NCBI RefSeq assembly: GCF_004297105.1
Contig: NZ_SCVE01000012.1
Location: 310,001 to 374,000 of the forward strand
Reading direction: 5' to 3'
Length of the DNA: 64,000 nt
From: Herbiconiux sp.
GTDB lineage: Bacteria > Actinomycetota > Actinomycetes > Actinomycetales > Microbacteriaceae
In this document: positions 1-8,252 of the stretch, piece after piece
How positions within the stretch are numbered: the stretch's first letter is position 1
How the letters are laid out: every line of letters starts with the position of its first letter
Notes under the pieces: model-generated
What the model saw: the letters and a program-made list of their open reading frames with translations, nothing else
Databases searched by the model: none
Told to the model about the DNA's origin: nothing
Program-made: the position numbers and the translations under genes

Positions 1-1043
1 TCGTGCAGGCAGATGGCATTGGCGATGGTCTTCGCCTCGCCGTGGCCGTCGAGCACGGCGGCGTCGAAGTAGCGGATCTCGCCCAAGCAGTCGCAGCCGA
101 GCTCGAGCGAGGCCGTGAGCGGACCGGCACCGTACTCGCCCCAGTCGAAGAAGTTCTTGCGATAGGCGGTGGGATCGCTGTCGAGGTACGGCACGTACAT
201 CTCGTTGACGGCTGCGCGCTTCACGACGGGCCGCTCGACGTCGCCGTCCCGGTAGCTCAGCTCGTGCAGCACCAGGCCCTCCCGGTGCGTGAAACCGATG
301 CGGAAACTCCAGTTCTGCCACCGCACCAGCTGGCCGTCGACCGAGAAGCCCGGGCCCTGCGGCTGAACGATCTCGAGGGGCGCCACCGTTCGGTCGGGTC
401 CCCACGTTCCCGAGGAGTACATCCCGGTCTCCGTCGCCATCGGGACGACGCCGTGGTCTTCGAGACGCACGACCTCGAGGGTCTCCAGGTCGATGATCGG
501 CACCAGCCCCGCCACCGGCCGGGCATAGCCGTTGTCCTCCACCGACTCGCGGTACCAGACGGTTCCCCACGAGAGCCGCCGGTCGGAGAGGTCGTCGGGC
601 TCGAAGCCGGTGATCGACTCGGGATCGACCCACACCAGCGAGACGTCGGTGATCCCGCGCTTCGCGAGCGCCGCGATGAGACCCGGGTCCTTGCGGGCCG
701 CCGCGGCCACCATGCGGGCCTCCTCCGAGGAGACACCGGGCCGGCGCGCGTCGACGTCGCGCCACCCGTTCACCACTGCGGCGCCCGTCTGACCACCCGC
801 GGGTGCCGTCCAGGCGGAGACCTCCCAGGCCGCGTGCGCATCCGGATTCATCACCACGACCCGAACCGGTCGGGGCGAACCCTCGAGTCCCGCAGGCGCG
901 AGGGCCTCGTCGAGCGCGATACCCCAGAAGCGCGGGTTGTCGCCGATGCGCGGGTCGGCTCGAATGGCTGTGACCACGCCGGCGATCTCGGCGACGGTCA
1001 GCGGATCGAGCCGCGCCGGGGTGACGGTGGGAACCTGGGTCAT
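1..1043 (-). CDS. Copper amine oxidase (primary-amine oxidase), 3' end beyond window
   Basis: Oxidises primary amines to aldehydes with release of ammonia and hydrogen peroxide using copper and a self-made topaquinone. The frame is open from ATG 1043 (GAAGGAG five bases upstream) to the left edge, 347 codons. Visible family motifs near the end are FFDWGEY (containing the catalytic-base Asp of this family), LELGCDCLG and ICLHE. The topaquinone Tyr (NYD/E) and the His copper ligands would lie beyond the edge, so activity cannot be judged. It is the last visible gene of a six-gene operon and shares an ATGA overlap with the gamma-glutamyltransferase gene upstream. Family assignment is firm; substrate unknown. 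Confidence 0.93.
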   Translation of the reverse strand, partial: MTQVPTVTPARLDPLTVAEIAGVVTAIRADPRIGDNPRFWGIALDEALAPAGLEGSPRPVRVVVMNPDAHAAWEVSAWTAPAGGQTGAAVVNGWRDVDARRPGVSSEEARMVAAAARKDPGLIAALAKRGITDVSLVWVDPESITGFEPDDLSDRRLSWGTVWYRESVEDNGYARPVAGLVPIIDLETLEVVRLEDHGVVPMATETGMYSSGTWGPDRTVAPLEIVQPQGPGFSVDGQLVRWQNWSFRIGFTHREGLVLHELSYRDGDVERPVVKRAAVNEMYVPYLDSDPTAYRKNFFDWGEYGAGPLTASLELGCDCLGEIRYFDAAVLDGHGEAKTIANAICLH

Positions 1044-2602
1044 GATTTCTCCTTCGGGGGCGGGGTCACGATTCGGGCGGTGCCGTCGGCCCGCGGGTCG
1101 CTGGCGGCATCCATCTGCTCGCGGCCGCGGGCGTCGACGTACTGCCGAACCACCTGCACGTGGCCGGCTTCGTCGAGCGGGCCGTCACGCAGGTCGACGG
1201 GCACCCCGCGTTCGCCCGCAGCGCGGACGGCCACCGTGCAGCCGGGTTCGGCGAGCAGGGTGAGTTCGGCGTGCCCGATGTCGCGGGCGCCGATCACCCA
1301 GCGCGGCCGCGCGAGCACTTCGAGGGGATCGGTGAACGACGAGAGCAGGTCGGCTGCGACCTGGGCGAGGATCCACGGTTGTGCGCTTCCGCCCTGGCAG
1401 CCGAGGCCGTAGCGCAGGCCATCGGTCTCGGCGATCACGGGCAACAAGGTGTGCGGCGGCCGGGAGCCCGGCGCGATGCGCCCCGGATGGCGCGGGTCGA
1501 CGCTGAAGGCCGAGCCCCGATTCTGCAGCACGATGCCGGTTCGAGGCTCCAGGATTCCTGAGCCGAACAGCTGGTAGACGCTCTGGATGATGCTCACCAC
1601 CCGCCCCTCCGAGTCGGCGGCGACGATGGCGACCGTGTCGCCCAGGGCCCGCCCACCCGGCGGAGCGGGCTCGAGGGGTGGCTTCGCACGGGGGTCGAGC
1701 ATCCGCTCGACGTCGATGGGGCCGGTGCGGGGATCGCCGAGATTGTCCTGCCGGGCCACGGCGGCATCGAGCACCACGTCGAGCAGCGCCGCGTCTCCGT
1801 CGACGGAGACGTTCGACTCGAGCGCGGTCGGCAGGATGCCGAGGAGCACCACGCCCTGCGTCGGTGGCGGAGCCACCCACCATCGAGCCGTGCCGATGCT
1901 GCGCGTGATGGCGGAGCCGGTCTCGGCGCGATGCGCGGAGAAGTCGTCGACGCGGAGCGCGCTGCCGCGCTCCTCGAGGCCGGCGGCGAGGGACTCCGCG
2001 ATGCGCCCCGTGTACATCTCGTCGGGGTCGACCGCGAGCACGTCGAGCGTCTCGGCGAGCCGTTCCTGCACCAGGATGTCGCCCGACCCGAGCAGCCGGC
2101 CATCCGGCATGAAGACGGTGGCGAGACCGGGATCGGCGGCGATACCCTCGGCTCGCACCTCGATGGCCCGGGCCAGCCCGGGCGAGACCGGGAACCCGTC
2201 GCGAGCGAGGCGTGCGGCACGGTCGAACACGCCGGCGAGCGGGAGGCGGGCGCCGAGGTGCCAGGCGGCCGTCCAGCCGGCCACGGCGCCGGGCACCGTG
2301 ACGGTGTCACCGCCCTGACGCGGCATCGCGCCGAGCTCCGCGAGTCGCTCGACGTCGACCCGCTTCGCAGCGGCTCCGACCGAGACGATGGCTGTGGTGT
2401 CACCGTCGGGTCCGCGCACGAGCGCGACGAGGTCGCCACCGAGTCCGCACTGATGCGGGTAGACGACGGCGAGCACGCCGGCCGCCGCGAGCGCGGCATC
2501 GATCGCGTTGCCCCCGGCGGCGACGGCCTCCTCGCCGGCGCGCACGGCGGCCTCGTGCGGCGCGGCGATGCCGACGGACAGGGCGGCGGATGATTCGGTC
2601 AT
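1040..2602 (-). CDS. Gamma-glutamyltransferase family protein
   Basis: Ntn-hydrolase family that cleaves or transfers gamma-glutamyl groups after self-processing into two subunits. The 520-residue length is usual. The N-terminal GGNAIDAALAAAGVL and the downstream CGLGGD match the family, and GDTVAIVAAD (about residues 321-330) is where the family has G-T-T-H: Thr323 is the expected nucleophile at the processing site. There is no obvious signal peptide, so it may be cytoplasmic, unlike many glutathione-type enzymes. It overlaps both neighbours by four bases. With a glutamine-synthetase-like ligase in the same regulon it could remove a gamma-glutamyl tag from a pathway intermediate; that role is inference. 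Confidence 0.9.
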   Translation of the reverse strand: MTESSAALSVGIAAPHEAAVRAGEEAVAAGGNAIDAALAAAGVLAVVYPHQCGLGGDLVALVRGPDGDTTAIVSVGAAAKRVDVERLAELGAMPRQGGDTVTVPGAVAGWTAAWHLGARLPLAGVFDRAARLARDGFPVSPGLARAIEVRAEGIAADPGLATVFMPDGRLLGSGDILVQERLAETLDVLAVDPDEMYTGRIAESLAAGLEERGSALRVDDFSAHRAETGSAITRSIGTARWWVAPPPTQGVVLLGILPTALESNVSVDGDAALLDVVLDAAVARQDNLGDPRTGPIDVERMLDPRAKPPLEPAPPGGRALGDTVAIVAADSEGRVVSIIQSVYQLFGSGILEPRTGIVLQNRGSAFSVDPRHPGRIAPGSRPPHTLLPVIAETDGLRYGLGCQGGSAQPWILAQVAADLLSSFTDPLEVLARPRWVIGARDIGHAELTLLAEPGCTVAVRAAGERGVPVDLRDGPLDEAGHVQVVRQYVDARGREQMDAASDPRADGTARIVTPPPKEKS

Positions 2603-3747
2603 GAGGTCTCCAGGGAACCGTCGGCGACGCCGAAGCGCTCCACCGCCAGGAAGTCGAGATCGGGGCGGGGAAGGCCTTGAACCAGGTCGGCCAGAGCTTC
2701 GCCGATGGCCGGCCCGAACTTGAACCCGTGGCCTGAGCAGGCGGCGGCGAGCAGCACATCAGGCGCCCAGGGCAGGGCGCCGACCACGAAGCGCTTGTCG
2801 GGCGTCATCGTGTAGAGGCAGGCCACCGCATCGAGGTGCTCGACGTCGGCGGCGGGCACGAAGCGCTGGAGCAGCGAACGGAGGTGATCGATCTCCTCCT
2901 CGGTCGGTGGGGCGGGGGCCACCGCAGGGTCCCAGACCTCGCCGGCATCGACTCCCAGCTTGAGCCCGTGGCCACCCGCCTCGGGCAACCCGAAGACGAG
3001 ACCCTCGGGGAGGTCGACCGAGAACGACCCGAGAAGCGGGGCGGCCGCGACCTCCTGGCCCGCGCGGGCCGTGACGGTGAGGATGCGCCAGACCTCGAAG
3101 ATCCCGGCGAGCTCGGGCACGGCTTCCGCAGCCCACGGACCGACCGCGAGCACGAGTTTGGCCGTCGTGATCGTGCCGGCATCCGTGTCGACCACGATGC
3201 CGTCTCCCTCCTCGGCCGGCCGCCACCCCTGGTAGGCCACCCCGAACCGCAGGTCGGCGCCGCGAGCCGCGGCCTCCGACCGGGCGAAGGCGAGCGCCTG
3301 GGCGGCCTCGACCACACCGGCATTCGGATCGTGCACGGCGGCGTAGCCGGCGGGCACGGCGAGCGAGGGCATGACCGTGGTGAAGTCGTCCCGGTCGAGG
3401 AGCCCGCATCCCGGCCCCTGCAGCGATCCCGGCCGGGCATGGGCGTAGAGCCCCCCGGTGGTGTGCACGAACGATCGCCCGGCGAGCCCGGCCCAGCGGT
3501 CCCAGCCGGAGTAGGCCCGGTCGACGAGGGGGTTCCAGACGGGCGACGGGTAGGCGCGCCTGATCATGCGGGTCGCCCCGTGCGAGGAACCGCGCGTGTG
3601 GTCGGGCTCGAAGCGGTCGATGCCGATCACGCGGAGGCCCCGCAGCGCGCACTCCAGCACGGTGGCACTTCCGTGGATGCCGAGACCCACCACCACGACG
3701 TCGGCGTCGAGGTGCTCCCGGGCATCCGTCGGGCGGGCGGCGCTCAC
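2599..3747 (-). CDS. FAD-dependent oxidoreductase, monomeric sarcosine oxidase family
   Basis: Flavoenzyme that oxidises secondary or primary amines, passing electrons to oxygen. GTG 3747 is chosen because it gives a GTGA overlap with the upstream stop and starts just before the Rossmann motif GLGIHG (residues 21-26). 382 residues, standard length. CLYTMTPD (Cys310) matches the covalent-FAD Cys motif of monomeric sarcosine oxidase, SSHGATR (His56, Arg60) matches its flavin-site residues and Lys263 matches the oxygen-activating Lys. The substrate-site His that follows four residues after this Lys in sarcosine oxidase is Asp267 here, so the substrate probably differs from sarcosine. N-methyltryptophan-type oxidase is an alternative label. 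Confidence 0.9.
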   Translation of the reverse strand: MSAARPTDAREHLDADVVVVGLGIHGSATVLECALRGLRVIGIDRFEPDHTRGSSHGATRMIRRAYPSPVWNPLVDRAYSGWDRWAGLAGRSFVHTTGGLYAHARPGSLQGPGCGLLDRDDFTTVMPSLAVPAGYAAVHDPNAGVVEAAQALAFARSEAAARGADLRFGVAYQGWRPAEEGDGIVVDTDAGTITTAKLVLAVGPWAAEAVPELAGIFEVWRILTVTARAGQEVAAAPLLGSFSVDLPEGLVFGLPEAGGHGLKLGVDAGEVWDPAVAPAPPTEEEIDHLRSLLQRFVPAADVEHLDAVACLYTMTPDKRFVVGALPWAPDVLLAAACSGHGFKFGPAIGEALADLVQGLPRPDLDFLAVERFGVADGSLETS

Positions 3748-5000
3748 CGCTCCACTCCTGCGGACTCGACGGCGGTTGCCGCGAGTTCGGCCACGGCCAG
3801 CACGAGGGCGTCGATGTCGCCGCGGTCGTTGTAGACGTGCACCGAGGCACGCACCACCGAGCCCAGTCCGCGCGCTCCGAGATCCCACTGCGCGTGGGCC
3901 GCGGGAATGGAGATGGTGTGGATGTTGCGCTCCTTGAGGTACTCGCAGACGACAGTATCGGCGATGCCCGCGAGGCGGAACGTGACGATGGCCGAGCGTG
4001 CTTTCGGGGGGTCGGTGACCTCGACACCGGGCAGGTCGGAGAGTCGGGCCCGGAGCTCCCCGGCCAGCGTCCCCAGGTAGACCGCGGTCGGTCCCATCCC
4101 GCGTTCGAGCGCTTGCCCGAGCGCTACACCGAGCCCCACGCGCGCGGCGACGGAGTGCTCCCAGCTCTCCAGCATGCGGGCCGAACGCTCCACCACCCAT
4201 TCGCCCTCGGAGACCCACGAGCTCGCGCGCACATCGGGCGACGCCGGCACGAGCCGCTCCAGCAGTCGCGAGGAGACGTAGGCGATTCCGGTGCCCCGCG
4301 GGCCGCGCAGGAACTTGCGGCCGGTGGTCACGAGCACATCGCAGCCGATGGCGGTCACGTCGACCTCGATCTGACCCACCGACTGCGTCGCGTCGAGGAG
4401 GTAGAGGGCGCCGTGCGCGGCCGCGATCTCGCCCACCCGATGCACGGGCTCGATCGCACCGGAGGAGGTGGGGATGTGGGCGATGCACACGACGGCATCC
4501 GTGCTGCCGTCCAGTTCCCGCTCGAGAGCCACGAGGTCGATCACGCCGTCGTCGTCGTTGTCGATGATGACGAGTCCGATGTGCTGCTCGTCGCGCAAGG
4601 TGAGCAGCTGCAGAGCCTGGCTCACATACGTGGAGCGCGAGACGACGATCTTCTGGCCGGGCCTGATGCGAAGGGAGTCGATGATCCGGGTCATCGCGGT
4701 CGTCGCACTGTCGAAGAGCGCGATCTCGCGGGGCTCTGCGCCGAGCAGGGCTGCCGCAGAGGTGTAGGCCCGTTCGGTCAGCACGCTGTTGCGCTTCGCC
4801 GCCTCATAGCCCCCTTCCGCCTCCTCGAGCCGGAGATGCTGCACGACCGAATCGACCGTCTCGCGGGTCTGGAGTGCGGCTCCGGCGGAATTGAAGTGGT
4901 GCCGCGTGGTGGAGCCCGGCGTGCGGGCGCGTTCGGCCGCGACATCGATGGGCTGTTCGGGATGCACGTCGGTTCGCTCCCTGTCGCTCACGGTCGTCAT
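3744..5000 (-). CDS. Class V aminotransferase (cysteine desulfurase / isopenicillin N epimerase-like)
   Basis: PLP fold-type I enzyme of 418 residues. HHFNSAGAAL near the N terminus is typical of the EgtE/epimerase-like branch rather than of IscS. LLDATQSVGQ supplies the PLP-pyridine Asp203, and TTGRKFLRGPRGTG supplies the Schiff-base Lys229. No cysteine sits in the loop used by sulfur-mobilising desulfurases in an obvious way, so a lyase, epimerase or aminotransferase reaction on a pathway intermediate is as likely as desulfuration. It overlaps the amidohydrolase upstream and the flavin oxidase downstream by four bases each, so the three are translationally coupled. Confidence 0.88.
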   Translation of the reverse strand: MTTVSDRERTDVHPEQPIDVAAERARTPGSTTRHHFNSAGAALQTRETVDSVVQHLRLEEAEGGYEAAKRNSVLTERAYTSAAALLGAEPREIALFDSATTAMTRIIDSLRIRPGQKIVVSRSTYVSQALQLLTLRDEQHIGLVIIDNDDDGVIDLVALERELDGSTDAVVCIAHIPTSSGAIEPVHRVGEIAAAHGALYLLDATQSVGQIEVDVTAIGCDVLVTTGRKFLRGPRGTGIAYVSSRLLERLVPASPDVRASSWVSEGEWVVERSARMLESWEHSVAARVGLGVALGQALERGMGPTAVYLGTLAGELRARLSDLPGVEVTDPPKARSAIVTFRLAGIADTVVCEYLKERNIHTISIPAAHAQWDLGARGLGSVVRASVHVYNDRGDIDALVLAVAELAATAVESAGVER

Positions 5001-5905
5001 GTCAGCCGAAGGAGGGTTGCGGCGTTCTCGCCGAGGATCGCCCGTTCGGCATCGGCGGAGAGCCCGAGCTCACCGACCGCGGCGATGGTGTCGCTCGGCT
5101 CGTACCAGGGGAAGTCCGACCCCATCAGCACCCGTTCCACTCCCACGTGCTCGATGAGGCCCACGAGCTGCTGCACGGTGGCGCCGTTCGTCGCTCCCAC
5201 CCACTGCACCGTCTCGGAGAGGTCGAACCAGATCTGCGGATGCGCGTCGGCCACCGCGGCGAGCTCCCGCCACGAGGCGCCTCCCAGGTGGGCGAGCACG
5301 AGCGGGAGACGCGAGTACTGCTCCGCCACGGGAACGAAGCTCGCGGGAGTCGCCCAGCCGTAGCCGCGGGCATCCGGCCCGCAGTGCACGACGATGGGGG
5401 CGGAGCGCTCCTGGCAGGCCTCGTAGACACCGAGCAGGCCCGGGTCGTCGGGATGAGTGCGGATACCGATGTTGTGCAGCTTCATCCCCCGGGCGCCGCG
5501 CTCGTCGAAGAGCTCGGCGACGAGTCGCGCCGACTGGCCCGACGTGAGGACGGCGGGGTTCACCGTGACGAACGGAAGGAGACTCGGGTGCTGCTCGCCG
5601 ACCTCGCAGAGCCAGCGGTTGTAGGCGACGAGGTCGTCGGCGAGTTCGGCGAAGGGCGGGTCGTCGGGCCAATGCCGCTCTCCACCGGGCGGGAAGGGCA
5701 GCTCGGGCAGCTCGAAACTGCCGAGCACGGCCGAGTAGTCGATGCCGGCCATGGCCATCGCCGCCAGGGCGTCGTCGACGGTGCCCGCCCGGGTGGAGAA
5801 CCGCACGTCGCTCTTCTCCCCGTATTCGGTGATGGGATACTCGCCCACCTCGAACAGGCCCTGTTCGGCGGTCGCGTAGACGTGCACGTGGGTGTCGATT
5901 CTCAT
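4997..5905 (-). CDS. Amidohydrolase_2 family metal-dependent hydrolase
   Basis: TIM-barrel hydrolase of the ACMSD/4-oxalomesaconate-hydratase-like family (PF04909), 302 residues. DTHVHV gives the HxH pair (His6, His8); VVHCGPD and LAHLGG carry the next metal/active-site His residues, and GSDFPW carries the late Asp. Members decarboxylate or hydrolyse small carboxylic acids and lactones. It starts seven bases after the RidA stop and overlaps the aminotransferase, in one operon. Exact reaction not predictable. Confidence 0.88.
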   Translation of the reverse strand: MRIDTHVHVYATAEQGLFEVGEYPITEYGEKSDVRFSTRAGTVDDALAAMAMAGIDYSAVLGSFELPELPFPPGGERHWPDDPPFAELADDLVAYNRWLCEVGEQHPSLLPFVTVNPAVLTSGQSARLVAELFDERGARGMKLHNIGIRTHPDDPGLLGVYEACQERSAPIVVHCGPDARGYGWATPASFVPVAEQYSRLPLVLAHLGGASWRELAAVADAHPQIWFDLSETVQWVGATNGATVQQLVGLIEHVGVERVLMGSDFPWYEPSDTIAAVGELGLSADAERAILGENAATLLRLT

Positions 5906-5912
5906 GGAGGGA

Positions 5913-6425
5913 TCAGGCCTCGCCGACGGCGGACTTCGACTGGATCGTCGTCCACATCTCGAAGCAGTTGCCGCCCGAGAGGCTCATTACACCGATGCCG
6001 GCGCTGGTCGAGCGCCCCACTTCAGGGCCGAAGACCTCGAGGAAGAGGTCTGCCGCGCCGTTGGTGACGAGGTTCACGTCGCTGAAGTCCATCGAGGTCA
6101 CCACGAAGCACAGCGTGTTCACGATCGCGTCGACCTCATCGAGGGAGCCGACCGCGTACCGCATGAGCCCGAGCACGCTGATGGCGGCCTTGCGGGCGGC
6201 CTGGTAGCCCTGTTCCACCGTGACGGTGTCGCCGACCCGGCCCGGGTAGAGCTTGACGCCGTCGCGGGCCTCGGGAGTCATCCCGCTGAGAGTGACGGTG
6301 CGCCCTTCCCGGTGGAACCCCTTCATCGTGCCGTAGCGCTCCCCGTAGGGAGGGTTGGCGTAATCGGGGACGACGATGCCCAGCTCGCGCACTCGCTGTT
6401 CGGGACTGCTGTAGTCGGTGGCCAT
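5913..6425 (-). CDS. RidA family protein (first of a divergent pair)
   Basis: RidA/YjgF/L-PSP family, about 170 residues. Members deaminate reactive enamine/imine intermediates formed by amine-oxidising and PLP enzymes, or act as pathway hydrolases. This and its divergent neighbour belong to the longer branch with an EQGYQAARKAAISVLG helix and GSLDEV; the classical RidA Arg that binds carboxylate is not in its usual context. ATG 6425 is the start just after the promoter. First gene of the operon leading to the copper amine oxidase, and it faces a near-identical gene across a 117-base region with paired operators. Confidence 0.9.
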   Translation of the reverse strand: MATDYSSPEQRVRELGIVVPDYANPPYGERYGTMKGFHREGRTVTLSGMTPEARDGVKLYPGRVGDTVTVEQGYQAARKAAISVLGLMRYAVGSLDEVDAIVNTLCFVVTSMDFSDVNLVTNGAADLFLEVFGPEVGRSTSAGIGVMSLSGGNCFEMWTTIQSKSAVGEA

Positions 6426-6477
6426 GATCGCCTTCTCTCGTGCAGGGTCGGGTGGCTTCGGCCAGCCCGTCGGTGAA

Positions 6478-6510
6478 ACTGGATCCACTCTATATAATAA
6501 TGGATACAAA
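6478..6510. promoter_or_regulatory. Operator pair A, between the divergent RidA genes
   Basis: CTGGATCCACT (core GGATCC 6481-6486) and ATGGATACAAA (core 6502-6507) lie exactly 21 bases apart, two helical turns. TATAAT at 6493-6498 sits between them, so a bound repressor would cover the promoter. The same pair recurs upstream of four other units in the cluster. Similarity to the ATTGGATCCAAT operator of the GntR-family regulator VanR is established knowledge; control of both RidA units is inferred. Confidence 0.8.
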
Positions 6511-6542
6511 CAGTAATCATCGTCGAAGAATGAGAGTCGCGA

Positions 6543-7046
6543 ATGTCCGTACCCACCGCCGAGGAGCGGGTTCTCGAACTCGGCCTCGAGATCCCCGATT
6601 ACGCCACTCCTCCCTATGGCGGCCGGTACGGACGCATGAAGGCCTTCCACCGGGTGGGTGACTTCGTGGAGCTCTCCGGCATCACTCCGGAGACCCGCTC
6701 CGGCGAGCGCCTGCACCCCGGCACCGTCGGCGTCGACATCACCACCGAACAGGGGTACGAAGCAGCTCGGATGACGGCCATCAACACGCTCGGCATCATC
6801 CGCTACGCCCTGGGCTCGCTCGACAACGTCGCGGCGCTCTCGCGCGCGCTCTGCTTCGTGGTGTGCCCTCCCGGCTTCGAAGACCTGCACCTCGTCTCCA
6901 ACGGCGCGAACGACGTCTTCCTCGACGTCTTCGGCACCGAGATCGGCTCGGCAGGCCGTGCGTCGATCGGCTCGACGGCGCTCTCGCGGGGCAACTGCTT
7001 CGAGCTCTGGCTCAGCCTGGAGAGCGTCAGCGGTCGAGCCGTTTGA
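6543..7046 (+). CDS. RidA family protein (second of a divergent pair)
   Basis: 167-residue RidA-family protein clearly paralogous to the gene diverging at 6425: both share PDYA-PPYG-RYG-MK-FHR, an EQGY-AAR helix, a YA-GSLD segment and an SxGNCFE-W C terminus. Divergent duplication around a common operator pair suggests that two forms are needed at once, perhaps a heteromer, since the family forms trimers. It ends in TGA that overlaps the TTG start of the MFS carrier, so the two form an operon. Confidence 0.9.
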   Translation: MSVPTAEERVLELGLEIPDYATPPYGGRYGRMKAFHRVGDFVELSGITPETRSGERLHPGTVGVDITTEQGYEAARMTAINTLGIIRYALGSLDNVAALSRALCFVVCPPGFEDLHLVSNGANDVFLDVFGTEIGSAGRASIGSTALSRGNCFELWLSLESVSGRAV

Positions 7047-8248
7047 GGCGACTCACCCCTCCGGGCGCTCTCGGCCGGCGCTTCTGGTTGGTGTTCGCGG
7101 CGTCGGCCCTGTGCGGCATCGCGAACTCGGCGAGCACTCCGGTGATCTCCCGCTATGTCGAAGACGAGCTGCACGGCACCGCCGCCCTCGCCGGATTCGT
7201 GGTGTCGCTGTCGGCGTTCGTGTCGATCGCGGCACAGTTGGTGGCCGGTGCGGCCTCCGATCGCTTCGGCTACAAGGCCGTGGCCATCGTCTGCGGTGCG
7301 ATCGGCATCTCGGGCTTCGTGGTGATGATCGCCTCGGTGACGGTCGGCGGCGCGATCGCCAGCCGGGTGCTCTTCGGAGGCGGCAACGCGGCGACCACCA
7401 CCGCGCTCATGGCGTGGATCGTGGCGACCATGGAACCGGCGCACCGCGGCCGGGCGCTGAGCGTCTTCGGCATCAGCGTCTGGCTCGGGCTGTCGATCGG
7501 CCCTCAGGTGGGTGAGAGCATCCTGCAGGCCTGGGGGTTCCAGGCCGTCTGGGTGGCGTGCATCCTCCTGCAGTTCGCCGCCTCACTCGCCGTTCTGCCC
7601 ATCGCGGGCACCACCGGCAGGCTCCCGCGGGTCGCAGGCACGTCCGCCGCGCCGAAGACCGGGTGGAAGCCCGTGCTGCTCGCCGTGACCCGGCCCGGCA
7701 TCGTGGCGGCGCTCGCCTGGTCGGCCGAGGGCTTCATGCTCGCCTTCCTCATCGTGCACCTCGTGGGCAACGGTCTGCCGCCCGACGGGATCTTCGGCGC
7801 GGCGAGCGTGTTCACGGTGTTCGCGGCGTGCGTCATCGGGACCCGGATCGTTCTCGGGGGCCTCCCCGACCGCCTCGGCCCGGTCATCACGGCACGGTTC
7901 GCCCTGGTGGCGCTCACCGCCGGGATGGTGGTGTTCGCCTTCGCCTCGTCGTTCCCCGTCGCGGCGGTGGGAGCGGTGCTCATGGGCACGGGCTTCTCGC
8001 CGCTCTACCCCGCTCTCACGATGCTGGCCACCGAGACCCTCGACCCCTCGCGGCGGGCATCCGGGGTGGGCCTCTTCTCGGCGTTCACGAGCGTCGGCTA
8101 CGCGTGCGGAGCCCTCTTCGGAGGGATCCTCGCGGCCGTCTCGGGAGAGGTGACCGCCTTTCTCGCCATCGCGATACTCCTCGTGGTCGCGGCGTTCGTG
8201 GTGCGCCCCGCACGGCCGGTCAGCTCCACCCCCTCCGCGGCGGCCTGA
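7043..8248 (+). CDS. MFS transporter
   Basis: Major facilitator carrier of about 400 residues with some twelve hydrophobic segments. DRFGYKA between early helices and DRLGPVI in the second half match the family's cytoplasmic loop motif (D-R-x-G). The start chosen is TTG 7043, which overlaps the RidA stop as TTGA and begins just before the first helix; it has only a weak ribosome site, so a nearby GTG cannot be excluded. Co-transcription with RidA suggests it imports the substrate or exports a product. Confidence 0.87.
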   Translation: MRRLTPPGALGRRFWLVFAASALCGIANSASTPVISRYVEDELHGTAALAGFVVSLSAFVSIAAQLVAGAASDRFGYKAVAIVCGAIGISGFVVMIASVTVGGAIASRVLFGGGNAATTTALMAWIVATMEPAHRGRALSVFGISVWLGLSIGPQVGESILQAWGFQAVWVACILLQFAASLAVLPIAGTTGRLPRVAGTSAAPKTGWKPVLLAVTRPGIVAALAWSAEGFMLAFLIVHLVGNGLPPDGIFGAASVFTVFAACVIGTRIVLGGLPDRLGPVITARFALVALTAGMVVFAFASSFPVAAVGAVLMGTGFSPLYPALTMLATETLDPSRRASGVGLFSAFTSVGYACGALFGGILAAVSGEVTAFLAIAILLVVAAFVVRPARPVSSTPSAAA

Positions 8249-8252
8249 GGCG

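Noticed and set aside
3..1412. Long plus-strand open frame over the amine oxidase and gamma-glutamyltransferase genes
   Set aside because: Antisense shadow typical of high-GC DNA; the protein is low complexity and matches no family, whereas the minus strand encodes clear enzymes.
2599..4488. A 629-residue fusion reaching from the flavin oxidase into the aminotransferase region
   Set aside because: The N-terminal half is an out-of-frame reading of the aminotransferase gene; the real start is GTG 3747 at the overlap.
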